64,000 bases of DNA, taken from positions 82,925,691 through 82,989,690 of the forward strand of contig CM037877.1 in assembly GCA_021292165.1 (NCBI GenBank), in the 5' to 3' direction. The position numbers and the translations under genes are program-made. Positions 1 to 10,890 of the stretch are shown here, piece by piece; position 1 is the first letter of the stretch; every line of letters begins with the position of its first letter. This DNA comes from Shinisaurus crocodilurus. Its lineage: Eukaryota; Chordata; Lepidosauria; Squamata; Shinisauridae. The notes below the pieces were generated by a model, which had not been told where the DNA came from, did not search any database, and saw only the letters and a program-made list of their open reading frames with translations.

Positions 1-1046
1 TCAGGCCGCAAAATGCCTTGGGCCAGCCCTGGGTATCAGAGCGGTTAAAAGAGAACTACCCAAACCAAGCTCTCAAGGTTTCCCAGCTCAATGGGACTCT
101 ACTTGGGCCTTGACTCAACCTCATTGATTGCAAGGACTCACTGGCTCAGGGGCTGATGACTCTGACAGGGCCTACTCAACACACATTTCAGTATTGCGGT
201 GCCATGAATTGTTGCGCAAGCATTGGCAGAAATCTTCTTGCAGTGCCTTGTCATGTGGCATCAGGGTTGTGTTACAGTATAAGGAACATGGTGAATGAGG
301 AAGATGCAGGCTGTTGCAGCATGCAGTGGGTGATAAAAAGTTGTTGAAAAGAGCCTGTACAAATTCTTGTGCAGTTTAGAGTCACCTTTCTAATGTAACA
401 CTCTTCCACTATGTAAGAAACAGTCTTTTCATGAGTGGAAGAGACTTTCTGCTTGTGCAGGGGAGCACAACCTTTTCAACTCCGAAGGCCACATCTGGTG
501 TCAGCAGGGACCTGTGGCCGGCACATGTGTGCATGCATCCCCATACATGTGCAGATGTGTGCACATACACACCGAGACAGAGGTGGGGAGGGAGACTTTA
601 ACCTTTCCCCATACCAGCAATCCTGCATAATATTGCTGGGGTGGAGGCTGCCTTGGGGTTGCTGAGGGGAGGGGCGTCTAAAGCCTCCTTCCCTCCAAGC
701 AGCCTAGAAGGGCATCACTGTTTCCATGCTGCCAACACACAACAGGCATCTGGAGCCCACATGTAGCCTACAGGCTGTGTGTTGTGCACCCATGCTCTAG
801 TAGAATAGCAGCTTTCATTCTAAGCCATTGTCTCCTAGTTTTCACCTTGGAACCAAGGATACCTGTGCTGAGTTAGAGGAGGTTGGCTTTCTGTAGTTAA
901 GAAAGTTGCACATTACACATTTAAATTAATAGATTTGTGCCCACTGTTCAACCTATTTACTGTCATGTCTTCACTCTGGAGTGCAGGAGAGGAATAAACA
1001 CTTACACCATCATCATCACTATTATTTTAACCCTGTATGCAATGGT
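1..1046. other. unassigned non-coding stretch
   Basis: I see no gene, RNA or recognisable repeat here. Short ORFs at 156-347 and 435-665 are not supported by codon structure or by any family resemblance. A run of alternating purine/pyrimidine TGTGCA-type words lies near 525-575. Confidence 0.5.
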
Positions 1047-1050
1047 GTAG

Positions 1051-1278
1051 AGCCAGTGTGGTATAGTGGTGAGAGTGTTGGACTGGGACTCGGGAGATCC
1101 GGGTTCTAGTCCCCGCTGGGCCATGAAACTCACTGGGTGATTTTGGGCCAGTCACTGACTCTCAGCCTAACCTACCTCACAGGGTTGTTGTGAGGATAAA
1201 ATGGAGAGGAGGAGGAGGATTATGTAAGCCGCCTTGGGTTCCTTGCAGGAAAAAAGGCGGGGTATAAATAAATAAATC
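1051..1278 (+). repeat. Sauria-type SINE (tRNA-headed)
   Basis: The head has tRNA-like A and B box words (TAGTGGTGAGAGTGTTGG and GGTTCTAGTCCCC). The body runs through CACTGGGTGA, CAGCCTAACCTACCTCAC and GTTGTTGTGAGGATAAAATG, and it ends with AAAGGCGGGGTATAAATAAATAAAT. This layout is that of the squamate Sauria SINE, whose 3' part is shared with Bov-B/RTE LINEs. It is nearly full length. The tail abuts the left arm of the large inverted repeat that starts near 1273. It is not a functional tRNA gene. Confidence 0.9.
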
Positions 1279-1546
1279 ATACCTTATCTACCTTAATTAA
1301 TGTGCATAGGTGCTAATCATCATACCTAATTTTACCATTGCCATTTTTAGATGATATATTACAGCAAGGATTCCAAAATGTGGGAAGCTCTAGCACTGTT
1401 TTTGATAGCATATTTATCTTATTTTATTTATTACCGTACATTTCTATACCACTCATTAGCCAAAGCTTTCCGGGCAGTTTCCAAGACAAAGTTTAAAACC
1501 ATAAAATACAATAGCATAGTAAACCATAATATAAAACTATAGGTTA
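1273..1546 (+). repeat. left arm of large inverted repeat
   Basis: This segment is repeated in reverse complement at 2322-2592. The arms differ by a handful of substitutions and one 5-bp gap (ACCGTACATTT here against ACATTT). The inner part resembles the squamate repeat with a CCGAAGCTCTCTGGGCGG-type word, here AGCCAAAGCTTTCCGGGCAG. The ORF at 1351-1542 lies inside the arm and is not considered a gene. Confidence 0.9.
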
Positions 1547-2321
1547 TATATTAAGAAAGTTAAGAAATAATACCTACAAAGGCTATATAAACACACCAGC
1601 ACTGCTTTAGTTTTTATTAGCAGCTAAGTATTCCATTAAGGCAACAGTCAGAAAAGTTCCTTGCTAGTTTTGAGGTGGCTGTTTCTATCTGCATGGGAAC
1701 ATCTATTTGAGACGGACCAGTGAGAGCTCACGTCATATCTAGGGATGGAAAATCTGCTAAGAGCAAATAAATTATACCCATTTCCTACCACTTTTGACAT
1801 GAAGCACCACTACTTAGCGTAAAGCATTACACCTGAATGGATGCATTCACTCCCATGTAGATGGCATCAGATCATCAGAACAGTATGGTCCACGTTGACC
1901 ACTGGTGGCCCTGTGCCATATTGAACAGAATGGTAGAGCAATCAATGGTAACAGCCAATGATGAGATCAGGTATACAGTCATTAGAATAAAATGACTCAA
2001 AACACGGAGTGGACAAATCACAAGGAAAACTATTGTGAGAAGAACATTACATATTCTCAGATTGACACTTCTCTTAGGTTTCATTTAAATTATCTTCCAA
2101 CATCATACAAAACTGTAATTAGTCTTGCTAATGGGAACACCTTTAAGATCTGCATTAATCCGTTTTAGACTACTATCGTTTTAGTTACACTATAGTTTAA
2201 CCTGGTGAGTCAGATTTATTTTTAGCCCTTCAGTTTTAAAAAATTGTGTTAGTGCATTTTTAGGTCTTTGCACTGCTGTGGGCTTTTATCGTGGTTACTG
2301 CTTTGGTTTTATTCTGCTTGA
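1547..2321. other. spacer between inverted-repeat arms
   Basis: AT-rich sequence of about 775 bp separates the two arms. I recognise no family in it. A short ORF at 1875-2084 (minus) has no recognisable features. Confidence 0.5.
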
Positions 2322-2592
2322 AACCTATGGTTTTATATTATGGTTTACTATGCTATTGTATTTTATGGTTTTAAACTTTGTCTTGGAAACTGCCCGGAAA
2401 GCTTTGGCTAATGAGCGGTATAGAAATGTAATAAATAAAATAAGATAAATATGCTATCAAAAACAGAGCTAGAGCTTCCCACATTTTGGAATCCTTGCTG
2501 TAATATATCATCTAAAAATGGCAATAGTAAAATTAGGTATGATGATTAGCACCTATGCACATTAATTAAGGTAGATAAGGTATGATTTATTA
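2322..2592 (-). repeat. right arm of large inverted repeat
   Basis: Reverse complement of 1273-1546 at roughly 97 percent identity by eye, so the two strands could fold into a stem of about 270 bp. The outer end reads ATCATACC on both arms. Confidence 0.9.
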
Positions 2593-4130
2593 AAGCACCC
2601 TATTCAGCACATACCAAAAAAATTCTAGGGAAGAACAGTGATACAGCTAGCTCCTGATCCCTTCCTGTAATACATATGTACACATGAAAGATTTAGAAAA
2701 AGATATTCCCACATGCATCAAGTTGGCCATGCAAAATTAGGAGATGCTTATGAAACAATTAGCCTAGAAATATCCCCTGTAGAGAAGAATGCTCCGCATA
2801 CCAGGATTCTTCACCTTCTCTCAAGGCTTCCATATCCCAGTTTCTTGATTCTATTTTGTACCCATCTGGAGTAGGTCACGTGAATCTCAACTGCAAGGAT
2901 TTTTCTGCACTATATATAGTGCTAAAGTTAGAAGAGTCTTAGGGGACTCTAGAATTCAGAGGGAAAAGGTCACAAAGAGCAACCATAGGGAAATTGTCTT
3001 ATTCATGCCTTTAGCATGCAATATAATGAAACGAAGAGGAGATAAGCACTGCATAATCCAACGTTATTATTATCTATTTGTATGGCACCAAGACCTACTT
3101 AATTCCTGGAGTTGCATTTTTTTCCCAGTCATAAAACAGAATTGATTTGCAAGCTTGAAATACCTGATTTGCTTTGTGAATAAACACAGTATGAGACCTC
3201 CCTTAAAGGCTAGGAAATATGACCAAAACATTCAGATAACTAGATGTGTGGATAAATCAAAACTCTATTCAGATGGGATTATGAAGATCAAGAAGTGGAA
3301 AACTGAACTGAGCTACTTTAGATAATTGTGACCTAGCCACACTCATAAAACATGACTATTGATAAAATATTATTGGTTTAGGAGAAGATATTATTAAGAT
3401 CTGAAGGTTGTCTTGGAACCTGCAGGGTTGGCATTGTTGGGCACAGTGGTTGTCCCCCCTGATCTTCCTCCTTCCTCCTTGCTGTCACTGCCTGTTTACC
3501 TGACCTCACAGAGCAACTGAGGAGCAGGAGCGACAGACTCCACTTGTCTTCGCCTCGACTTCTTGGCAGCTGTAGGCTCAAACCTCTTGGTGGCAGGTTG
3601 AGCCTAGAGGAAGAGGGCAAGTGAAGGGGCAGTGGTGACAGTGGTGAGGAAAAGGTGGACCCATCTGGGGACCGGGTCCACAGAAGGCATCTTACCCAAG
3701 CCCCCCCCCCCCAATAAATCTGGAGCCAGCGCTGTGAATACAATTAAACTGCAGAGTGTACAAGTATTCGTGCTGGTACAAACTCTGGTAGTTACTACAA
3801 TGATAAAATTGTAAGCTTCTGATTAAAAAAAAAAAAAAAAAACTCTTCCTGGATTAAGATTATGGAGAACTATCTAGAAACATAGCCAATTTCTGTTGAA
3901 GGCTTGAACAAGTGGTCCATGGAGTAAGAGCTTAGGATGTCTGAGTCGGGGGGTGGGGAGGAGTATCCATCTGCTGCCTCTCCCATCCTATCCATTAGAC
4001 CCTTTGTCCATCTCCCTCTCCCCCTTGCAATAGCATTAGCGAGCAGGACTCTCATCTTACCTTACTGCAGGCAAGTGGGGGAGATAACAGACAAGGTGCA
4101 AGTCACAGTGGCTGCACACTCGATTGGAAC
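2593..4130. other. unassigned non-coding stretch
   Basis: No gene or family recognised. It contains a C-run near 3702-3712 and an A-run near 3824-3841, the latter a possible retroposon tail with no identified body. ORFs at 3378-3743 (minus) and 3937-4137 follow CT-rich composition and are rejected as genes. Confidence 0.45.
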
Positions 4131-4138
4131 ACTTTAAG

Positions 4139-4274
4139 CAGGGCTGGGCAACTTGTAGCCCCCCAGATGTTTTGGCCTACAACTTTCATCAGCTCTAGCC
4201 AGCCTAGCCAATGGTGAGGAATGATGGGAGTTGTAGGCCAAAACATCTGGAGGGCCATAAGTTGCCCACCCCTG
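4139..4274. mobile_element. palindromic hAT MITE
   Basis: Ends are CAGGGCTGGGCAACTTG and GTTGCCCACCCCTG. The two halves, with AGATGTTTTGGCCTACAAC and its complement, form a near-complete palindrome, as is typical of this abundant squamate hAT MITE. Flanks ACTTTAAG and ATTTAAAG fit an 8-bp target duplication with two mismatches. Confidence 0.85.
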
Positions 4275-4307
4275 ATTTAAAGGTTAGTCAAATATTTTGT
4301 ATCATTA

Positions 4308-4409
4308 TGTGGCGTAGTGGTTAGAGTGTTGGACTGGGACTTGGGAGATCTGAGTTCCTTGCAGGAAAAAAGGTGGGGTATAAATGTAATAAATAAATAA
4401 ATAAATAAA
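4308..4409 (+). repeat. Sauria-type SINE, internally deleted
   Basis: Has the tRNA-like head (GTAGTGGTTAGAGTGTTGG, then GGGAGATCTGAGTT) fused directly to the 3' end TTCCTTGCAGGAAAAAAGG and a TAAA-repeat tail. About 130 bp of the usual body are missing, possibly through recombination at a short TT(C/T)-rich homology. Confidence 0.85.
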
Positions 4410-4811
4410 TATCACTTGCCAAACAGCTCTCTCTCACTCTCGCTCTCATGGTAAAGCATAGTTATGCAGGCCCAAATCTAGTACCAATGCTGCCAACAGT
4501 GATAGCCTCTCCAACATGCCCAAGCAGCACATTGGAGGGGCTGTCACTGGCTGGCCACCCCTTTTTGAAAAGAACAAATGCACCTTAATTTTTTTAAATT
4601 ATTTCTTTAATCGGACTTGTGCAACTGTTCAGGTCCACTGGTCCAAAAATGGGAAGCCTCACCTGGGCAATGTCCTGGAGTGAACCTGCTGTCAAAGTGC
4701 AGTGGGTGTCAACCCTGGACATTGACCCAGAGAAGTTCTAAATAGGGTTTTTTTCACTTTGCTTTCCCCTGACAGCTGGCAAAAGGCAAGCTGTCAAGGG
4801 AAAGCAAAGCC

Positions 4812-5310
4812 ACGGGAACAACCCACAGTGAGCACAATAATCTCTCGGGTGCACTGTGGGTTGTTCGTGAAACAACCAATCCACTGCGGCTTATTGCCAG
4901 GGTGCGTTAGCGTGACATGCAAACCTGCCCACCATGACTTGGTTTGCATGATCGCATGGTGGTTAATAAGACACGGTGGCTTGTTGACCACCGTGTGCAT
5001 GCTGGTCACATCCCAGTCACATGCCAGGGGGATTAGCATAATTACCCTCAGCAGCATAGCTTGTCATGTCCTGCAGACCCAGCCAGGGTGGCTTGTGGTT
5101 GCCATGGGTAACCGCCATTCAAATCCCTACAACAGCCCATGCGTTCTGGGTAGCTTCTTACCCATGGCAACAAGCCACCCTGGCCGGGTTCACATGACAC
5201 GACAAGTTGTGCTGCTGAGGGTAATTACGCTAATCCCCCTGGCACACAACAAACACACACAGTGAGGAAATAAGTCCCCATGGCTTATTTCCCAGCTACG
5301 ACAGTGCAAA
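4812..5310. mobile_element. multi-palindromic fold-back element
   Basis: The block contains several nested inverted repeats. One arm near 5023-5109 (AGGGGGATTAGCATAATTAC ... GGTTGCCATGGGTAA) pairs with 5159-5243. ACCCACAGTGAGCAC near 4820 pairs with GTGCACTGTGGGTTGTTC near 4850. GGTGGTTAATAAG/TTGTTGACCACC lies near 4958-4993. Words like GGGTTCACATGACACG near 5185 recur at 40337, and GGTGGTTAATAAG recurs at 47445, so this looks like a MITE family of unknown superfamily. It probably replaced most of the gypsy 5' LTR. Confidence 0.6.
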
Positions 5311-5322
5311 CCAGGCCTGTGA

Positions 5323-6205
5323 ATACTCTCCACCCAACCTATGGAACTAAACAAGGAAATACCGCATGGTCTTAGAAGTGGGCCTGCACCTTTACCAAGC
5401 CTGAAGCATTTTTTATAGAAGACCTGTGGCTGCATGGATTAATCTTTTAAGCCTCCTTCTGAGTTGAGCTTTACTGGCAATTTGGAGGAGAATTGGAAAA
5501 GTCAGAGCTCAAATGTCTTCTCTACCTGTAACCAATGCAAACAACAAACCAGAAGGCTACAAGCCTGCAGTTCTCCAGCACTGCTCTGATGATAAAGCAT
5601 TAGAAATATAAAACAACATGCAGAATGTATATGCACTATGCAGACCCACCCAGGCAGTCCTTGGCAGAAGCCCTGAAAGCTGTCAAAAGATTATTGTGAA
5701 CCCAGGAAAAGCCCTGTGTTTAAATGCTTCCAGTTTTGGCAGCTTAAATTTAATGAAGCAGATGGAATTGATAGCTTTGTTACACAGCTGAGATGCAAAG
5801 CTCAGGACTCTGAGTTTGGAGCTTCAGAGGACTTTATGATTGATAAGGGACAAAATCGTCTTTAGTACCCCTGACTGCAAGCTAAAGGAAAAGCTTCTAC
5901 AACACTCTTATCTCACACTTGCTCTGGCAATATATATTTGTAGAGTTCAAGCTCTTGCCCATGCATAAGTGCTTGGGATGCAAACTGAGGCTGCAGTGCC
6001 TGTGCACACAGTCTGCTAGAAGGGAAAAAAAACCAAATGCCTGTGGTGCACAAGGCAGCAAGGTCTTCAGCACAGTCTGTACCTCCAAAGGACAACTCTT
6101 CTGCACAGGGCAAAAGGTATGGTTGTGCTCATAAACTTGCCCTGCCTTGGGAGTTGTATGCCACAAATTTCAAGGAACTCACCAAATTTATGTGTGCCCC
6201 ACAAT
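5323..6205 (+). pseudogene. Ty3/gypsy fossil: 5' LTR end and gag
   Basis: The first ~44 bp (5323-5366, ending CA) match the end of the putative 3' LTR at 16020-16066; TGG at 5367 could start a primer-binding site. In one frame from about 5749, gag-like words such as FNEADGIDSFVTQL and later KLKEKLL fit the gypsy capsid pattern (DSFVTxLR...CEFG...LRExLL), with stops. A Cys-rich stretch around 5960-6110 may be a decayed zinc knuckle. Broken by stops and cut at 6205 by a hAT. Non-functional. Confidence 0.7.
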
Positions 6206-7305
6206 CAGGACCGGTGCAAGGCAGTTTGGCACCCTAGGCAAAATCAGATTTAGTGCCCTCCCTTCCCACTTGAGCCCTCTCTCCCTCCAGGGGGGGCTCC
6301 AGAGCAAAGCAGCCGGGAAACGCCTGCTTGCCCAGCAGTGCCCCCCCCCTGGCCCTGCCACCGGGGCCAGCAGCCCTCCACAGGCCTGGAGGAGGAGGCG
6401 CCAAGTTTGGGAAAGTTTTAGGAGGGGGGAGGGCCCAACTTTTTTACCTCACTCCAGAAAGCTTTCAGATTTGTAGGAGCCATACAAAAAAAAAAGAGAG
6501 AGAAGAAGCACTGGGGGCTTCGTGTGGGCATCCAATGAGAAATCGCTGCAGGGCGTGGACAGCGTTGGAGGCAGGAAACCAGCATCCTCCGGGACAAATG
6601 CAGGAGAGCCGCTTCACCGGATGGAGACACCTTTGTAGTATTGCAAGAGAGACTTTGTTTTTCAGGCTTTCTAATTACCTGACCAAACAAAAATATTTAA
6701 ACCAAGAGAGGGATCTGACTTCCTATATTAAGAAAACAGGTTTTCATTTGCTGGGGTGGGGGAGGCACGCAATATTAGACTTTTTGACTGTGAAATAACT
6801 CTTTTGGTCCTCCAATGCCAAATCAAACGCTGGTAAGATTTTTGTTTGTTATTATTTGGGGGGGGGACTTGTAGAGCCTTAAAACATTTAGGAGGGGCGG
6901 CGGAGCTGCGGAGAGCGAGCTGTGCTATCACGGGTGGGGGGGGAGGCGGGCACGGCCGGGGGCGTCTAGCCTAGCCTGGGTGCCCACTCGCTCCCGGGGG
7001 ATGCGCTGCCGGTGGGGAGGAGCTAGGGGCTGGCTGCCCGCCGCGCTTCTCTTCTGGCGGCTGCTGCTGCTGCTCCTGGTGCGGCTGCCCGTGCCCAGCA
7101 GCCCCGGCGGCGAGGAAGAGTCGCACGAGCGAGCGAGCTTCCTCCTGCTGCTGCTGCTGCTGCTGCCGCCAGCGGCGGCGGCCTGCGCTGGAGGGAGGGA
7201 GGGAGGGAGGAGGAAGGAAGGCGCAGGAGCGGAGCGTTTCTGCGCCCCCTTTAGCCGCGCGCCCTAGGCAGCAGCCTAGTCCACCTAGCGGTAGCGCCGG
7301 CCCTG
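6206..7305 (-). mobile_element. hAT element, copy A (1.1 kb, exon-like cargo)
   Basis: Ends CAGGACCGGTGC and GCGCCGGCCCTG are flanked by an exact 8-bp duplication CCCACAAT (6198-6205 and 7306-7313). Terminal ~80-100 bp match, in reverse orientation, copies at 22525-23820 and 59424-60249. The interior differs from those copies: it is GC- and CpG-rich from about 6890, with CTG/CGG runs. From an ATG at 7001 it could encode a Leu-rich, signal-peptide-like stretch. No transposase is visible, so it is non-autonomous. It interrupts the gypsy fossil. Confidence 0.9.
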
Positions 7306-8215
7306 CCCACAATAGCCACCAATGATTCATGGGCACTGCAAGGTCCCCTGTGCCATGCTGGCTCCACTCTAGAAGACCCTGGACCAGTTGGACAAGATGG
7401 GAATCATCTTCCGGGTTACCCGAATGACAGCATGGATTAATAGCCTTGTCATTACACACACACACACACACAAAGGGCTTGCTTTGCCTTTGCCTTGACC
7501 CTGAGACATAAACAAAGTCCATGAAAAGACAACACTTTTCTATCCCTATTAAAGATGTGCAGTGAAGTCTCACTGGCAAAAAACAACAACAATTTTACCC
7601 TTCTGGACAAGAAGAACGGCTCTTGGCAGGTCAAACGTGACAAGGAATCTGTGGAACTGTTCACATTCAACACCCCGTAGAGTCATTACCATTTCAATAG
7701 GTTGCCCTTCGGCATTAAATCGGCAAGTGAGGTTTTTCAGTGAAAGAACCATGAGAGCTTCTGTAATATACCTGGTGTGCATATCATAGCAGACAACATG
7801 ATTATAGCCTCCTCGATGAAGGCAGAACACAAAACCATCCTTAAACAGGGCACACCAGAAAGGTGCCAAGTTTAATCAGAACAAAGTGCAGTTTATGTTT
7901 GATCATTTCAAAAGATGGTGTTCAACCTGACAATGACAAAGTACCAGCCATACATTAAATGCTGCTATCAGTAAACAAGAAGGGTATCCAAACCCTTCTG
8001 TGACTATACAGTATCTCTCCCGATACATCCCCAAGCGATTCAGCCCCAAGCAGAACCCATAAAAGCTCTTCCACACAAGGACACAGCATGGCAATGGGTC
8101 TTGGTGCACCAACAAAAGCACAACCATGCCTTAAAACAGACATCACAACAGCCCCGGTCCTCAGGTTCCTTGATCCCAAAGAACAGCTGGAAGTTCAGAC
8201 AGATGCATCTAAAGT
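7306..8215 (+). pseudogene. Ty3/gypsy fossil: reverse transcriptase
   Basis: Reading across frames gives RT words in order: LDQLDKMGII, KNGSWQVKRDKESVELFTF, FNRLPFGIKSASEVFQ, GVHIIADNMIIA (the usual VDDIL active-site box, with the second Asp replaced by Asn), FNQNKVQF, YLSRYIP, and finally the RNase H start LEVQTDASK near 8190-8213. Frameshifts and stops occur throughout. A CA microsatellite lies at about 7455-7472. The same reading resumes at about 10891 after other elements. Confidence 0.8.
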
Positions 8216-8383
8216 AGTCAACCTCAAGTAGCCATTCAGCAGATCTTTTTTGAGTGGTAGAAGCAAGGCATGGTGTCATCTGTCCCAACAAAAAGTATGC
8301 TGATACCCTCAGAGGCCTGCTGTGATTAATTTGCTAGGTGCTTTGAGGACAAAATCACTTCTCTTTGCAGTGATCTGAATGCC

Positions 8384-8390
<7 letters not shown>
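8216..8390 (+). pseudogene. L2-type LINE fragment, part 1
   Basis: The gypsy reading stops here. Sequence with L2-like linker words (LLGALRTKSLLFAVI..) begins and appears to continue after the L1/CR1 block at 9485 and 10311. The assignment rests on continuity with the clearer L2 RT part downstream, so this boundary is tentative. Confidence 0.45.

Positions 8391-8427
<37 letters not shown>
8389..8427. repeat. (TA)n microsatellite
   Basis: About 19 perfect TA units, next to the 3' end of the minus-strand L1. It may derive from the L1 tail or target site. Confidence 0.95.
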
Positions 8428-8490
8428 CTTTATAATTCTTTATTGTAAAATTTCAACAAAAGAAAAAGTGGGGGGAAGATTGCAGCTACA

Positions 8491-8741
8491 GTCATGCCTT
8501 GGATTGAGAGCATAATTCGTTCTGGAAACGTGTTTGTAATCCAAAACACTCTTATATCAAAACAAAATCCCCCCAAAAAATTTGTACAGAGATTTTTAAT
8601 TTAAGCCGTACTACAGTACTTGTATTGCAAGACGTCACGTGTATATCAAGTAAAAAATAAATAAATAAATATTTAAAATTTTGCTTGTCTTGCAAAATGC
8701 TCTCAAACCAAGTTACTTGCAATCCAAGGTATTACTGTACA
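8491..8741. mobile_element. Tigger-like MITE (TA target)
   Basis: Ends CAGTCATGCCTTGGATT and AATCCAAGGTATTACTG are inverted repeats flanked by TA on both sides, the mark of Tc1/mariner-Tigger elements. Interior words (TTGCAAGAC, GATATCAAG) are shared with the element at 15088-15336. It lies inside the L1 3' region. A TAAA microsatellite (8657-8671) lies within it. Confidence 0.8.
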
Positions 8742-8779
8742 TAGATTTGAGTATATCAGTTGAAATGCATGGATATGAA

Positions 8780-8785
<6 letters not shown>

Positions 8786-8810
<25 letters not shown>

Positions 8811-8811
8811 G
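8786..8811. repeat. (AC)n microsatellite
   Basis: About 12 AC units following TATATAC. Inside the L1 3' untranslated region. Confidence 0.9.
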
Positions 8812-9485
8812 ATGAAAATATGGCTTTCTAAGAACTATACATAAACTTTAACAAAAGCAGACCAAATATCCATTTAAGTGTCCATTCACAAGTGGTGTCT
8901 ATATACCACCTGTTCTAATGTTGAAAGCGTTGCTAGGTCCTCAATCCATTGCATTATAGGAGGTGAGCGTTTATACTTCCAATGTTGTAATATCAGTCTT
9001 TCAGCTGTCAAAAGGGTACAGAGAATCCATTTGCTCTGACTGTGCATTAACTTCCAGGAAGCAGGTAGTTTAAGAGGCTATGTACATCAGTAAATATTAA
9101 AGAGTGTCCCAATACAAGGTTAATCTATACCATAATCTCCTCCCAAAAAGAGGCAACTATTGGGCATTGCCAAAACATATGGTTAAAAGAAGCATTAGCT
9201 GTATTACATCTCCAGCAATTAGCCAACATAGACAAATCATTATTAAAGAGATGTTGTGGTGTCCAATAGACACGGAACAAGAGTTTTTGCTGAATAAGGC
9301 ATAACCTGAGATCCGTAGACACTTCAGATACAGTCTCTAAAGCAGAAATCCATTGATTAGGCAAAATGGGACAATCCAGTTCCCTATTCCATTCCTGCTT
9401 TAGACCCTGTATATCATATTTATTCAGCAATAATAAGTATTTATAAACATGGATCATGGGTTGATATGACTGAATGCCAATGCTG

Positions 9486-9575
9486 AGATAGGTCCCGTTG
9501 ATGGTGTCCAATGCACCAACTTACCTAGTTTTGTGGGATCAATTTCAGTTGATGAGGCCTGATGATGCTTTTTCA
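9486..9575 (+). pseudogene. L2-type LINE fragment, part 2
   Basis: A short piece between the L1 and CR1 insertions. Its reading (WDQF..VDEA..) fits the L2 linker before the RT and joins in sense to 10311. Weak on its own. Confidence 0.35.
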
Positions 9576-10310
9576 GAATGCGGGACACTTGGCTCAACAA
9601 TACTACAAGTGAGAAGGATCTTGGAATTGTTGTAGCTCACAAACTGAATATGAGCCAGCAATGTGATGTGGCTGCAAAGAAGGCAAATGCTATTTTGGGC
9701 TGCATTAATAGAAGTATAGCTTCCAAATCGCGTGAAGTGATAATTCCCCTTTACTCAGCACTGGTTAGGCCTCATCTTGAGTACTGCGTCCAGTTCTGGG
9801 CACCATACTTTAAGAAGGATATAGACAGACTGGAGAGGGTTCAGAGGAGGGCAACAAAGATGATAAAGGGACTGGAAACAAGGCCCTATGAGGAGAGACT
9901 GAAAGAACTGGGGGCATTTTTAGCCTTCAGAAGAAGAAACTAAGGGGAGATATGATATTACTCTTCCAGTACTTGAAGGGTTGTCACAAAGAGAGGAGGT
10001 TCAGAATCTCTTCTCGATCATCCCAGTTTGCAGGACACGGAATAATGGGCACAAGTTACAGGAACCCAGATTCCACCTAAACATCAGGAAAAATTTCCTG
10101 ACTGTTAGAGCAATAAGACAATGGAACCAACTACCTAGGGAGGTGGTGGGCTCTCCTACTCTGGAGGCATTCAAGGTGCAGCTGGACAGTCATCTGTCAG
10201 GGATGCTTTGACTTGGATTCCTGCATTGAGCATGGGGTTGGACTCGATGGCCTTATAGGCCCCTTCCAACTCTACTTTTGTATGATTCTATGGTTTCTAT
10301 GATTCTATGA
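9576..10310 (+). pseudogene. CR1 LINE 3' end
   Basis: The ORF at 9578-9943 gives the end of CR1 ORF2: SEKDLGIVV, NAILGCINRSI, YSALVRPHLEYCVQFWAPYFKKD, QRRATKMIKGLE and PYEERLKELG. A frameshift follows, then RFHLNIRKNFLTVRAIRQWNQLPREVV.SPTLEAFKVQLD at 9981-10211. The 3' tail carries the CR1 signature GGTTGGACTCGATGG...TTCCAACTCTA and tandem ATTCTATGA words (10285-10310). 5' truncated, as most CR1 copies are. Confidence 0.95.
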
Positions 10311-10890
10311 TGTGTTCAAGACACTTGCAGCGATGTGTGGCTGACCACATGGCCCTTTGATCTTGCCCATCTTGACTTATTAGGTCTAGCTGGGGAGAGG
10401 GGGAGTCTGACCAGGTGGGTCCTGGGAATGGTGAATGCATCTTTACACGAGGGAGTGGCACCAGCCACTTTTAAAGAGGTGATTGTACAACCTCTCCTAA
10501 AAAGGCCCTCCCTGGACCCAGAGGTTTACGATAACTACTGCCTGGTTACTAATAACCCTTTTTGAGCAAGGTACTCGAGATGGTGGTGGCTGGCAGGGCA
10601 GCTGCAGAGGCTCTTGGAGGATATGGTGTATCTGGACCCACTTCAATCTGAGTTCATGCCTGGTTTTGGGGTGCAATCTGCCTTGGTCACCCTAATGGAT
10701 GTCCTTTACTGGGAGCAGGACAGGGAGAGGGAGAGTGTGTCTTTGTTGCTTCTCTCTGACGTCCCAGTTGCTTTTGATAGCATTGACCATGGTATTCTCC
10801 TGGACCAGCTCTGTGAAGTTGGAATAGGGGGCACTGCATTGTATTGCAGTGGTTCCATTCCTACCTAGGGGATTAATTCCAGAGAGTGAC
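10311..10890 (+). pseudogene. L2-type LINE fragment, part 3 (RT)
   Basis: RT words in order across two frames: FKEVIVQPLLKRPSLDPE, YLDPLQSEFMPGFGVQSALVTLMD and PVAFDSIDHGILLDQL (motif A, AFDxIDHxIL), ending with the start of a WFxSYL box. This is the L2-clade pattern. ORFs at 10335-10565 and 10614-10868 are its open pieces; frameshifts separate them. Confidence 0.85.

Larger units (their letters stand above)
8428..9485 (-). pseudogene. L1/Tx1-like LINE 3' end
   Basis: The ORF at 9125-9511 (minus) encodes the C-terminal region of an L1-type ORF2, with LDCPILPNQW, DLRLCLIQQKLLFRVYWTP and a CWRCN..SFNHMFWQCP zinc-binding-like motif ending near WEE. The same family is present on the + strand at 27700-28690. 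The 3' end (TTTTGTTGAAATTT) is shared by both. 5' truncated, and split by a TA-flanked MITE at 8491-8741. Confidence 0.8.

Noticed and set aside
1076..1110. tRNA-like A/B boxes at this and four other Sauria SINEs, and at 46655, 47640 and 53800
   Set aside because: These are heads of SINEs with LINE-type 3' parts, not tRNA genes; no complete cloverleaf.
4759..5265. 168-codon ORF and its minus-strand partners
   Set aside because: It covers a multi-palindromic MITE block; both strands stay open because the sequence is an inverted repeat.
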